DNA of 44,261 nt from JBBILU01 sp037444775. GTDB lineage: Bacteria; Patescibacteriota; Gracilibacteria; BD1-5; UBA6164. The notes under the pieces were generated by a model, which was not told where the DNA came from, did not search any database, and worked only from the letters and a program-made list of their open reading frames with translations. The stretch covers positions 1 to 44,261 of the forward strand of contig JBBILU010000009.1 of assembly GCA_037444775.1 (NCBI GenBank), read 5' to 3'. The translations under genes and the position numbers were made by a program. Shown one piece after another: positions 21,139 through 31,238 of this stretch. Positions within the stretch are counted from its first letter, which is position 1. Each line of letters opens with the position of its first letter.

Positions 21139-21185
21139 AAAAAACAAAAAAGTTAGAAATAAAAAATCTAACTTTTTTGTTTTTT
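21139..21185 (+). terminator. Terminator of ssb
   Basis: Long stem AACAAAAAAGTTAGA/TCTAACTTTTTTGTT with a 9-base A-rich loop and T run. Confidence 0.85.
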
Positions 21186-21361
21186 CTACATTAAATTTGA
21201 TTTATCAGTTAAATTTAGTAAACTCATTTTTGGATAATTATTTAGAGCAATTTTAAGAGTTTTTAAATCCAAATTTTGAATCTAGCAAAACTGGTCGGAT
21301 TTGAAACGGGACGATAGAAAAAAATATGTAAGGTAAATTGTTTTTCAACTAATTTTTGAAT
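21186..21361. other. Non-coding stretch between ssb and tig terminators, possible small RNA
   Basis: No open frame of note on either strand under code 25. It contains a locally GC-richer patch (ACTGGTCGGATTTGAAACGG at about 21289-21308) and possible paired segments: AAATCC/GGATTT enclosing TTTTG/CAAAA. I cannot match it to a known RNA family. Confidence 0.3.
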
Positions 21362-21387
21362 AAAAAAGAGCCAATTAGCTCTTTTTT
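21362..21387. terminator. Terminator downstream of tig
   Basis: Stem AAAAAAGAGC/GCTCTTTTTT with loop CAATTA, symmetrical and so usable in both directions. It lies about 70 bases past the tig stop on the minus strand. Confidence 0.8.
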
Positions 21388-21456
21388 ATTTCTATTCCAC
21401 TTTTAGGTGAGTAGTTTAAACTTGAATAATTTATGAATATTTTTCTAAAATTCTAA

Positions 21457-22753
21457 TTAAGCAAAAAAACTATTTATTAAGTTTCTAAATCAAATTCTAG
21501 CTTTTAATTCTGCATAATAGTTATTTCCTTCTCTATAAAGTTCTTCTAATCTTCTTAAAACTTCTTCATTTTGAAAATTAGCTTTAATTTTTTCAATTTC
21601 TGATTTCATTTCTTCATCACTAACTTTTGCTTTTTCAGGTTCTAATTCAGATAATTTATTTAAAATTAATTCTCATTGTAATCTTCTTGTTGCAACTGGT
21701 TTTACATTTTTTTCTTTGTATTCTTCTTCACTCATTCTAAGAGATTCTAAATAATCTGACATTTTTATTCAATCTTTAAGCATATTTTGCTTAATTTCTT
21801 CAAAAACTCTTTTAATTTGTTCAGCAAGAATTTTTTCTCCTAAATCAAGTTTAGTGATTTTTAATAACTCATCAATTAATTCTCTTTCCTCATCTATTCT
21901 CGTATTAGATTCTTTTACATCTAACAATTCCGTTTTAATTAAAGCCTTAAATCATTCTAAATCTAATTTTTTTCATCTTAAACTTTCTATAAATTCTGGA
22001 GTGAATTCAGGTTTTTTAGCTTTTTCTAATTTATTAATTTTTACTATAAATTTAGTTTGTTTTCCAGCAAAATTTTCATTGTGATAATCAGTAGGGAAAG
22101 AAATATCTAAATTCAGTTCATCTCAAACTTTTGCTCAAATCATTTTATCTTCAAATCAAGGAACAAGAATTGCACTTCCCAAAGTTAAAGGATAATTTTT
22201 CATATCAGTATGAGCTAATTCATTTCATTCTAAATCATAACCTTGAGTATCAATAGTAACTCTATCTCAGAAAGCAGAAACTTCTCATTCACTTGCCTCA
22301 ACAAAAGTTGTAAATCTTCTTTCAATATCTTCAATAGCATCTTGAATTTCAGCATCACTAACTTCTACTGATTTCTTTTTCAAAGAAATATTTTTATAAG
22401 AATCTTCTATTTCAATAGTTGGAAATACTTCAACTTCCATTCTAATTTTCATAGGAATTTGAGAAATAATTTCTTTAATTTCTCATTGAGAAACTGGCAA
22501 TAATTTTTCTTGTTTCAAAGCTTCTCTATAAACTTCGTCAATAGCAAAATCAACAGTAACTTGAGATATATATTCTTCTCCGTAGTGTTTTAATAAAATA
22601 GCTTCTGTAACATGTCATTTTCTAAAACCTTTGATTTCAGCATTTTTTTGTAAGTAAGAAATAGCTTTTGCTCTATGTTTTTTTACATTACTTGCATCAA
22701 CTTCAATAATAAGTTCAACAACAGATCTTCATAAATCTTTTCTCTCTATTTTC
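21457..22753 (-). CDS. tig: Trigger factor, with an apparent frameshift after codon 4
   Basis: Ribosome-bound chaperone and peptidyl-prolyl isomerase, about 430 aa. The N-terminal ribosome-binding domain contains GFRKGHVTEAIL, matching the family GFRxGxxP signature with Thr-Glu in place of Pro. The FKBP-like domain reads LGSAILVPGFEDKMIGAKVGDE, followed by SFPTDYHNENFAGK. The C-terminal helical chaperone arms end at LINSFFA and TAA. The only suitable ATG (22751-22753, MKIE) is out of frame with the body by one base; the body frame is open back to base 22743, where TAG precedes it. One extra base in the A-rich stretch at 22736-22743 would give MKIERKDLGRSVVELIIEVD, a normal start. This is most likely a sequencing or assembly indel; a true lesion or non-ATG start is the alternative. 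Confidence 0.9.
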
Positions 22754-22824
22754 ATAAAAATAATTAATTATTAAATAAACTAAACGAGGCAGATTATATA
22801 AAAAAAATTTTATTTGTAAAATTT

Positions 22825-22854
22825 TTGCAAAATTTAATATAAATATGTTATAAT
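22825..22854 (+). promoter_or_regulatory. Promoter of the 479-aa protein gene
   Basis: TTGCAA (22825-22830), an 18-base AT-rich spacer and TATAAT (22849-22854) with an extended -10 TG one base upstream. The predicted start of transcription is about 25 bases before the ATG. Confidence 0.65.
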
Positions 22855-22885
22855 TATTCAAAATAAATTTAATAACTTATAACTT

Positions 22886-24325
22886 ATGTTCTGACAAAAA
22901 ATAACATGAAATCCTTTGGAGAATTTAGAAGCTAGAAATGCTAAAGAAGAAGCTGATAAACATTATGAAGAAATGTGAGAAAAAGCTCCAGAACAACTTG
23001 CTAAATGAAAAAATGAGATAAAATCTTTGTATAATCAAAATACTTCTTGAGAAAATTTAGAAATAGCAAAGGATTTTGCTTCAACTGTTAAATGGCTAAA
23101 AGAGAGTCCTGAAAATATAAAAAAAGCTTTGAATGAAACAAAAGGAACTTTTGAATATTCAAATTTATGATTTGAAGTTATTTCAAAAAGTAATTGATAT
23201 ATTGATGAATTGGCAGAAGCCTTTTTAGATTCAAAGAAGAATAAAATATGAAATAAGACAGAAACTAAACAAGGACTTTCTGCAGATTCAGCAGAAGCAA
23301 TTTTTTGATGGGATAAACCAGATCCGTATTGAAGAGAATGAAAAAAAGAAGAGCAAGCTTGAAACTTAGTTGATTCAAATTGAAAATGAGTTACAAGTTC
23401 ATCTTGAGAACAAGTAAAAAGTTGAGATACAAAAGAAAGTTTAACCAAATGAGTTGATTATAAAAAACAACAAAAATCAGAAGTTGATACAGCAAAAGAT
23501 AAAATATTATCTTCTTTAAACAAATGAAAAAAAGAAGACGAACAATTAACAACTCAAGATTTAGATAAAAAGATTGAAGAAAATGATGAAGGACAACAAA
23601 AAATAAAAGATTTATTTTTTAATAAAGAAAATATTTCGTTTTATTCTTGAATATCAAAAAATAATGAAGCAAAAGAAATATGAAATATAATACTTTGAGA
23701 ATGAAAAAATAAAAACGAAGAATCTAAAAAAAATATAGAAAATCTTATAGATTCAGTTTGAAAAAACTTTTTTACAAAAACTGATAAAAATAATTTAAGT
23801 GAAATGAATAGTGTTGAAAGAATAGAATCTTTAGATGCTTTAAATAATGCTTTTATTAAAACTTGAGCTGATATTACAAATTGAAAATCTTTCTCAGCTG
23901 ATCCTAATATTGAAAGGGAAATTGATCAATGTAAACAAAAAATATGAGATAGAAATATTAATCCGTTAGAAAAATTAAGCTATTTAAATACAATTAAACA
24001 AAGAGCTTCAGATTCTCAATGATCTATTGCTCAAAAAAGAACTGAAAGTATATGAAGTTGAGAAAAAGAAAAAGCTTGAAATGAGAAACAAAACTTAAAT
24101 GATTATGTTAAAAAAGTCCAAGATTTAATAGCAAAAAGTAATGTTCCTGAAAAAAGTAATTTATCACAAACATTTCAAAAATGATTAGAACAAGGAGCTG
24201 ATGAAAGTAAGCTTCGTGAAATAGCAGAAAAGGTAGAAAAAGAATTAACAAGCAAAAAAACTATTGAAAAACCAAGTGAAATAATTAGAGAAATTAATCA
24301 ATCAATTTTAGAAAATAAAAAGTAG
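22886..24325 (+). CDS. Hydrophilic Lys/Glu-rich protein of unknown function
   Basis: A 479-aa cytoplasmic-looking protein with no signal peptide or membrane segment. It is rich in Lys, Glu, Asn, Ser and Gly, the Gly almost all from TGA. The start is MFGQKITGNPLENLEARNA. A probably disordered, Gly/Ser/Lys-rich section (about residues 145-200) separates helical N- and C-terminal parts. The C-terminal part (VKKVQDLIAKSNVPEK onward) is likely coiled helix. No catalytic motif or known family is recognised. It has its own promoter and terminator and is divergent from tig. It may be lineage-specific. Confidence 0.75.
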
Positions 24326-24350
24326 AAGCAAAATTTTGCTTCTATTTTTT
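24324..24350 (+). terminator. Terminator of the 479-aa protein gene
   Basis: Palindrome AGAAGCAAAATTTTGCTTCT starting at the TAG stop, followed by a T run that abuts the convergent comEC stop codon. Confidence 0.85.
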
Positions 24351-25825
24351 TACTCCCTAAAATAATTTATCAAAAAAATTAAAACTACAAAATAAAAAAT
24401 TTCTAAAACATTTTTATAAATTCAAAAATTTACTTTCAATAAAGCAAAGTCCAAGCTTCAGAAAAAGTTTACAATTTTGATATCATAAGCTAGAAAAACC
24501 CAAGTTAAATAAGAAAAAACTATAGTAAAAGGCTCATAAATATAATTAGTTATCAAAGATAAAAATCATAATAACATAGAAATAGGAATTGTCCAAGTAA
24601 CCAAAACATTTGTGATAGGAGCCAAAATAGAAACTTGTCAAAAGTTAAAAATCATTATTGGCAAAGTAAAACTCAAAGCTGACATTGTCATAACAAGAGC
24701 TTCTTTTATTGCTAAAAAATCTGGAACAAACCTAAAAAAATTACTAAAAAACTTTTGTGTGTAAATAATTCACAAAACAGCTAAAAAAGATAAATGAAAA
24801 GAAACATCATAATTTAGGCTTAGAGGAGAAAATAAAACCATTAAAGATGCTGTAAGAAAAACAATTGTTAAATGATTATTTTGTCTTCATGAAACCATAA
24901 CATAATATCATAATAATCACATAATCGCAGCCCTTACAACAGAAACACTTTCTCAAACAAAAATTGTAAAAAATATTATAGTAAAAGTTATAATTATTGT
25001 TCTAAAAATTAAAGGAAAGAATTTAAATATATAACTAAGAAAAAAAATTAGCAAAGTTATATTAAATCAAGAAACAGCAATTAAATGAGTTAATCATGAA
25101 TTGTTAAAATTATCTTTTAGCTCTTTTTCAAGATCTTCTCTAGCTCAAAAAAGTATTCAAGCTAAAAAACTTGCTTCATCTTTTGGATAAAGATTTTTTA
25201 TTCTTAAAATTAAACTTTCTCTGAAAGTATTTATTTTATCAGCAAAATTTCTTTCCAAGTTAGAATTTTTATCAATACTAGAACAATAAGATGTAAAAAA
25301 TATATTTTTAGAAAGCATATAATTTTTGTAACTAAAATTACTTCCAAAGTCTTTCACAGGTAATATTCTAGCATTACAAACAAAATTATTAGAGAAATCT
25401 AAATCAAAATTATAAGGGACAGTAACAAGAAAATTTATTTTACTTTCTGAAAAACTTTCATTTCATATTTTATTTATTTTAGCAATATAAATTTTTTCTG
25501 ATTCTATTATTCTATATATAGATTCAGCATTGAATTCAATGTTATAATAAGAATTTTCATAATATTTTTTTAACTTTCAATTATTTTCAGATATATTTTC
25601 TAAAGTATAGTTAGAAAAAAATATTCAGATTAAGGCTCATACTAAAGCAAAAAATCACAGTTTATAAAATTTTACTTTAGAATAAAAATGTAAATTCAAA
25701 AAAAGTACTAATATAAAAATTAGCACTATCAAAGAAGTCTCATAATTCAAAAAGATGTTTTGTAAAAATATTCCTGATAAAAAGCTGAAGGAAAAAAATA
25801 AAAAAGCTAAATTTTTTGAGAACAT
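24350..25825 (-). CDS. comEC: ComEC/Rec2-type DNA uptake channel protein
   Basis: Inner-membrane protein that passes single-stranded DNA into the cytoplasm during natural transformation. The 491-aa product has N-terminal helices, an extracytoplasmic domain (about residues 75-205), and the Competence domain starting at AGILFGAREDLEKELKD with the signature GLTHLIAVSGFNITLL near residue 246. Further multi-spanning segments include VRAAIMGLLGYYVM and LNYDVSFHLSFLAVLGI. It lacks the C-terminal metallo-beta-lactamase domain of long ComEC forms, as many short homologues do. It starts 5 bases after the Lgt-like gene, so the pair is an operon. The gene ends in TAA. Confidence 0.92.
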
Positions 25826-25830
25826 AAAAT

Positions 25831-26628
25831 TTATTCTTTCGTATGTAAATTAATTTGATTTAAGATATTATCTTGTTTGACCATTTTGTAAAGAGCTTTT
25901 CAGCAAATTATAAGCATAAATATTGCTCAAATTTGGGACATATTTATTCAAATTGTATCTTTGAAAAAATCAAATTTTCAACTAAAAAATTCAAGTCAAA
26001 GTATAATAGAAGCAAAAATAGCAAATCATATATATCCTATAAATCATCTTACTTTTATATACATTGATAAAATATACAAAATAGAAAATACTATAAAAAA
26101 TAAAATTGAATAAATTATAGGTAATGGAAATCTTCCTGAAGAATCAAGAATACTAGAAAATCTACTAGTATAAGAAATTTCTATTCAAAAGTCTGTAGGT
26201 CTTCAATAAACTTGTCATCATAACAAAGCTCATAAATAAGCTATAACCAATATAAATAAAAAAGATAAAAGTATTCAATCTAAATATTTATTTACATTAT
26301 GTTTCAAAACTTTTATTTTAAAATAAAATATAAAGAAAAAACCAAATATAGCTCAAAATAAAGAAAAATTATAATCTCACATTATAAAAAATTCAAAAGA
26401 ATTTTTTATGTATTTCATATCATTCCATTTTGAAATAACATAAAAAAGTCTGGAAAAGAAAAAAATAGAGAGAAAATACCGCAAAATATTATTGGAAAAA
26501 AGAGAATAATCAAAAGAAAATCTAACTGATAACTTTTTTAGCATCCGCAAAAAAAGGAAAAAACAAATAGTTATAGTTAGTCAAAAGATATATACAGGAA
26601 TTCCGAAAAAATCTATAAATGGGTACAT
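25831..26628 (-). CDS. Lgt-like (prolipoprotein diacylglyceryl transferase family) membrane protein
   Basis: A 265-aa protein with about seven transmembrane helices. It resembles Lgt in its start (FIDFFGIPVYIFGL), in the SLFGAIFGF helix and in LGGQVYGRPTDFGIEISY, which matches the Lgt YGRPTDLPWG region. Genuine Lgt attaches diacylglycerol to the cysteine of prolipoproteins. However, the family signature RxGNFxNGE, which carries a catalytic Arg, reads AYLGALLGGQVY here, and the usual HGG-type motif is not seen. It may be diverged, inactive or have a different acyl-transfer role. Coupled to comEC with a 5-base gap. Family assignment is by eye. Confidence 0.6.
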
Positions 26629-26749
26629 TGAAAAATATTTAATATTAAAAAATAATAATGAACATTTAACTTTAATTGCTTCTGGATTATAACTAATTTT
26701 GCTATTTTTCCAAAATTTTTATTATTAATTGTTCATTATTATTTATGTT

Positions 26750-27310
26750 TTAGGCTCTAGATAAGTATGAACCCGTTCTTGTATCTATTCTTAATTTTTC
26801 TCAAATTCAAATAAATAAAGGAACTTGAACTACTAATCAAGTTGATAATGTTGCTGGTTTTTTACCTCAGGTTGCTGTATCTCATTTTTCTCCAGGAGGA
26901 GTATCTATTACCTCAAGCACAACTGCTGGATCCAATTTTATATTTATTGGTTCTCCATTAAATTCTTGAAGTAAAACTTTATCTCAATCTCTTAAGTATA
27001 ATTCTGCTCAATCAAGAGCCTTTTTAGTTAAAGAAACTTGTTCATAAGTTTCTCTATTCATAAAGTAATAATCATCTCATTCACTATAAAGAAAATCGTA
27101 ACTGCTTGTAGAAACATCTGCTTCTTCAAATTTGTCAACTTCTCTAAAAGTTTTTCAAGATAAAACATTTCATGTAACTAAGTTCTTCATAGTAACTTTT
27201 GAAAGTCCTTTTCACATAGCTACTTTCAAATGTTCAGATGATGTAATTTCGTATGGTGATCATTCAAAAATCACCTTATGTCCAACTTTTAATTCTGTTC
27301 AAAAAAGCAT
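26750..27310 (-). CDS. efp: Translation elongation factor P
   Basis: Relieves ribosome stalling at proline runs. The 186-aa protein has the three EF-P domains: an N-terminal KOW-like domain with MGKGLSKVTMKNLVTGNVL around the tip lysine that is modified in many bacteria, a central OB domain, and the C-terminal VIDTPPGEKGDTATGGKKPATLS...VPLFIGIGEKLRIDTRTGSYLSRA signature region. TGA codes for several invariant glycines there. It starts 22 bases after rny on the same strand and so is probably co-transcribed. EF-P is relevant because the giant protein encoded at 31239-44000 has a proline-rich LPxLP tract. Confidence 0.95.
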
Positions 27311-27332
27311 AAAATTTTGTTAAAAAATAAAA

Positions 27333-28880
27333 TTATTTAGCATATTCAATAACTCTCATTTCTCTGATCAAATTAATTTTTATTTCTCAAGGATAACTAA
27401 GATTTTCTTGTATATTTTCAGCTATTGTACGAGCCATTTCTTGAGCATCTAAATCAGAAACAGTATGGGCATCCACAAAAACTCTAATCTCTCTTCAAGC
27501 ACTTAATGCATAAGCTTTGTTTACTCAAGAAAAACTTTGAACAAGAGCTTCCATTTCTTTAATTCTCTTCAAATATTCTTCAATTGCTTCTCTTCTTGCT
27601 CAAGGTCTAACTGAGCTTATAGCATCAGCAACCTGAACTATAGCAGCCTCCAAAGAAATTACAAATTGTTCTCAATGATGATTTTCTATCATATCAACAA
27701 CTTTTTCATTTAGTTTGTATTTCCTAGCAACTTTTCATCAAATTTCTGGGTGAGTTCACTCTATTTCTTGATCTAAGGCTTTTCCTATATCGTGCAATAA
27801 TCATCAAATTTTTATTAAATATGGATCTGCTCACAAGTCTTTTGCTAATTGTTCAGCAATTAAAGCAACTTCTTTAGAATGTTTTAAAATATTTTGTCAA
27901 TAACTTGTCCTAAATCTAAGTTTTCAAATTATTGGAACAATTTCATCTGGAAGATTTGTTATATTCAATTCTTCAAGTGTTTTTGTTCAAAGTTCTCTAA
28001 GTAAGCTTTCAGCTTCTTTTTCAGTATTTTCAACAATTTCTTCAATTCTAGCAGGTTGAATTCTTCAATCTTCAATTAACTTTTCAAGAGATTTTTTAGC
28101 AACATATCTTCTAAATAAATCAAATCAAGAAATAAAAACACTATCTGGAGTATCATCAATTATAAGAGAAACTCAAGTACATTTTTCAAAAGTTGTAATA
28201 TTTCTTCATTCTTTTCAAATCAATTTTCACTTTAAGTCTTCACTAGATAATGGAATTATTGTTGTAGTAACTTCATTTGTTATATCTCAAGCATATTGTT
28301 GAATAGACTTCAAAATTATCTCTCTAGCTTCTTCTTTTTTCCTTTTATCAATGTCTTTTTTGTATTTTTCTATTAAAGAAAATCATTCATCAGAATATTT
28401 CTTTTTTATATCCTCCAAAAATAAAACTCTAGCTTCTTCTTCTGTTAATTTAGCAATTTCAGAGATTTTATTTTCTAATCATTTTTCTTTTTTCTCAAAA
28501 GATAAAATCCTATTTTTGAATTCATCTTCTTGTTTAGAAATAGATTCTTGTTTCTTTTCTATTTCTTCTAATTTTTTTTCTATTTTTGTTTCTTTTTCCA
28601 AAATTCTCTCTTCAAGTTTTTCAGACTTAGAAATTACATCAGAAGCTTCTTTCCTTGCTTCTCTTATAATATTATCAGACTCTTTTCTAGCCTCTTTTAA
28701 TAGATTATCAGCTTCTTTTCTAGCATTGTTTAAAACATTTTCTTTGTCTTTACTAGCTTCGGAAATTATAAGTTCTGCTTTTGATTTAGATCTAGCCAAT
28801 TTTCTATTTTCCCAAATGAAAAAGAAAATGGTAGATATTGTTATTCAAAATATCAGACCTTGTATTAATGTCATACTCAT
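27333..28880 (-). CDS. rny: Ribonuclease Y
   Basis: Membrane-anchored endoribonuclease that starts mRNA decay in many bacteria lacking RNase E. The 515-aa product has an N-terminal transmembrane helix (LIQGLIFGITISTIFFFIW), a long charged coiled coil (about residues 30-190), a KH RNA-binding domain with GKLIGKEGRNITTFE near residue 216, and an HD phosphohydrolase domain with HSKEVALIAEQLA and the metal-binding HD of GGLLHDIGKAL near residue 362. Length matches the family (about 510-520). TGA encodes Gly in IGKEG and GGLLHD. An alternative ATG lies two codons in, at 28874. It heads a unit with efp. Confidence 0.96.
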
Positions 28881-29289
28881 TTTTTCAAGTTTTTTAAATA
28901 ATAAATTAAAAACCAGTTTCAAAAAAACTAAAATTTTAGAAATAATGAAAAATATTTTATGCCAAATTTCAAAAAACTTTTTATCAAAAGAAATAACTCA
29001 AAAAATATTAAAAAATAAATTTTTTGAATTATTTGGAAAAATGGTGATTAAAAAGATATTTTATTAAAAATAATTTTTTACTTTTTTAGACTTGATTTTT
29101 TGATATAGTTCACACTTTTTAATTATTTGTCTTTTGCTAAATAAAAATTTAGCTAAGACAGTTTAGTCAAAATATTATAAAAATCAAAAAAATAAATTTT
29201 TTTTGTTTTACTTTTAAATATTTCTTTATATAATCAGCCGGAATTTATAAAATTCATCATTTTTATTTGTACTAAAAAAAACAAAAGAT
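28881..29289. other. 409-base divergent intergenic region between rny and typA
   Basis: Very AT-rich. The only open frame is a 40-codon plus-strand frame at 28945-29067 with no recognisable content or ribosome-binding site, which I do not call a gene. The region should contain promoters for both rny and typA; a stable hairpin lies at 29129-29159. Confidence 0.6.
29129..29159 (+). promoter_or_regulatory. Hairpin upstream of typA
   Basis: GTCTT-TT-GCTAAAT-AAAA-ATTTAGC-T-AAGAC: twelve base pairs with a small internal loop and a tetraloop, 130 bases before the typA ATG. There is no U run, so it is not a terminator. It could be a leader element or a protein-binding site. Confidence 0.4.
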
Positions 29290-31107
29290 ATGTTTAAATC
29301 TTTTAGAAATATAGCTATTATAGCCCATGTAGATCATGGTAAAACAACTCTTGTAGATCAGCTTTTAAAAGCAGATACTAGAAAAGATTCTAGACAAGAA
29401 ATAGAAGAAAGAGCAATGGATTCTAATGCTCAAGAAAAAGAAAGAGGTATTACGATTTATTCTAAAAATACATCTATATTTTATGTAGATAAAGCTTGAG
29501 ATGAACATAAATTAAATATTGTTGATACTCCAGGACATGCTGATTTTGGTTCTGAAGTTGAAAGAGCTTTAAGAATGGTTGATTCTGTAGTATTGGTTGT
29601 TGATGCTTACGAAGGTCCTATGCCTCAAACAAAATTTGTATTGAAGAAATCTTTAAGCCTTGGTCTTAAACCTATTGTTGTTATCAACAAAATTGATAAA
29701 CCATCAGCTAGACCAGATTGGGTTCACGATCAAATTTTTGATTTATTTGTTACTCTTGGAGCAACTGATGAACAATTAGATTTTCCTGTTTGTTATGCAA
29801 TTGCTAGAGACTGATTAGCTTTTAGAGATTTAAATGATGAAAGAAAAGATATTACTCCTTTGATTGAAATGATTCTTGAAAAAGTAGCTGAATCTGAAAA
29901 TGATGCAACTAAACCTTTTAGAATGCAGGTTGCAAACTTAGCTTATGATAATTTTCTTTGAAGATTAGCTATTTGAAGAGTAAATGATGGAAAAGTGAAA
30001 GTAGGTCAAGAAGTTTATATAACTTCTAGTGAATGAAAAAAAAGAAAATGAAAAATTTCTGAAATTCTTACAAATGAATGACTAAAAAAGATTAAAACAG
30101 CTGAAGCTTTGGCTTGAGATATTGTTACAATAGCTTGAATTCCTGATATTTTCGTTTGAGAAACTATTGCTGAAAATGAAAATGTTGAAGCATTACCTCA
30201 TATTTCAATTGATGAACCAACTTTGAAAATGGAGTTTTTGGTAAATAATTCTCCATTTGCAGGTAAAGAGTGAAAAATGGTTACATCTAGACAAATTAGA
30301 GATAGATTAGAAAAAGAATTAGAAACAAATGTTTGATTAAAAATAGATTTTGATTCTGGAGAAAATTATATAGTTTCAGGTAGATGAGAACTTCATTTGT
30401 CAGTTTTGATTGAAACAATGAGAAGAGAAGGTTATGAGTTACAAGTTTGAGCTCCAGAAGTAATTATGCATATGGAGGATTGAATTAAAAAAGAACCAAT
30501 TGAAAGAGTAACTGTTTCTGTTCCTTCAGAATTTGCTTGAGCAGTTATAGAAAAACTTTGAAAAAGAAGATGAGAAATGGCAAATATGTATGATGAAAAT
30601 TGAGAAACTCAATTGGAATTTTTAGTTCCAACAAGATGACTTCTTTGATTTAAGTCTGAATTTACAACAATTACAAAATGAGAATGAATTCTTTCAAGTT
30701 GATTTGAAGAATTTGCTCCATATAAATGAGAAATTGAAAAAAGGGAAGTTTGATCTATGATTGCTTGATTAAAAGGTCAAACAATGGCTTACTCTTTATG
30801 GAAATTACAAGAAAGATGAAGAATTTTTGTAGACCCAGTTGTTGAAGTTTATGAATGAATGATTATTTGAGAACATTTAAAATGAGGAGAATTAGTTGTA
30901 AATCCTTGTAAAAATAAACAATTGACAAACATAAGAGCAAGTTGAACTGACGAAGCAATTAGATTGATTCCACCTAAAAAAATGACTTTGGAAGAAGCTA
31001 TTGATTATATTGGACCAGACGAATATGTTGAAGTTACTCCTTTAAATATTAGACTTAGAAAAAAGTATTTAAATGAAACTGATAGAAAAAGATTTACTAA
31101 AAAGTAA
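29290..31107 (+). CDS. typA: Translational GTPase TypA/BipA
   Basis: Ribosome-associated GTPase implicated in ribosome assembly and stress adaptation. The 605-aa product carries the GTPase motifs G1 AHVDHGKTT (residues 12-20), the switch region ERGITI, G3 DTPGHAD (about 79-85) and G4 NKID (about 132-135). EF-G-like domains II, III and V follow, along with the TypA-specific C terminus (VNPCKNKQLTNIRASGTDEA and IRLRKKYLNETDRKR). Length is normal for the family. Nearly all glycines after residue 65 are TGA, for example SGRGELHLS, PTRGLLGFKSEF and ASGTDEA. It is monocistronic, followed by two terminators in series. Confidence 0.97.
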
Positions 31108-31112
31108 AAACT

Positions 31113-31145
31113 AAAAAAGATATTGATTTTTCAATATCTTTTTTT
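31113..31145 (+). terminator. Terminator of typA
   Basis: Stem AAAAAGATATTGA/TCAATATCTTTTT with loop TTTT and a T run. Confidence 0.88.
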
Positions 31146-31177
31146 ATTAAATCTTTTTTTATAATTTGTTTGAAAAT

Positions 31178-31213
31178 AAAAAGTTTTTAACTATTATGTT
31201 AAAAACTTTTTTT
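31178..31213. terminator. Second terminator between typA and the giant gene
   Basis: Stem AAAAAGTTTTTAAC/GTTAAAAACTTTTT with loop TATTAT and T run, 33 bases after the first. Together they isolate the giant gene from typA readthrough. Confidence 0.75.
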
Positions 31214-31238
31214 ATTAGCTTAAAAGTAGCGAAAAAAT

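Noticed and set aside
23035..23448. Minus-strand 137-codon frame
   Set aside because: Antisense to the 479-aa plus-strand gene, which has a promoter, terminator and consistent TGA-glycine use.
28351..29067. A 238-codon plus-strand open frame, Ser/Phe-rich
   Set aside because: It is antisense to the coiled-coil region of rny; its composition is the complement of Lys/Glu-rich codons and it has no family resemblance.
28945..29067. 40-codon plus-strand frame in the rny-typA gap
   Set aside because: Short, AT-driven, without ribosome-binding site or recognisable sequence.
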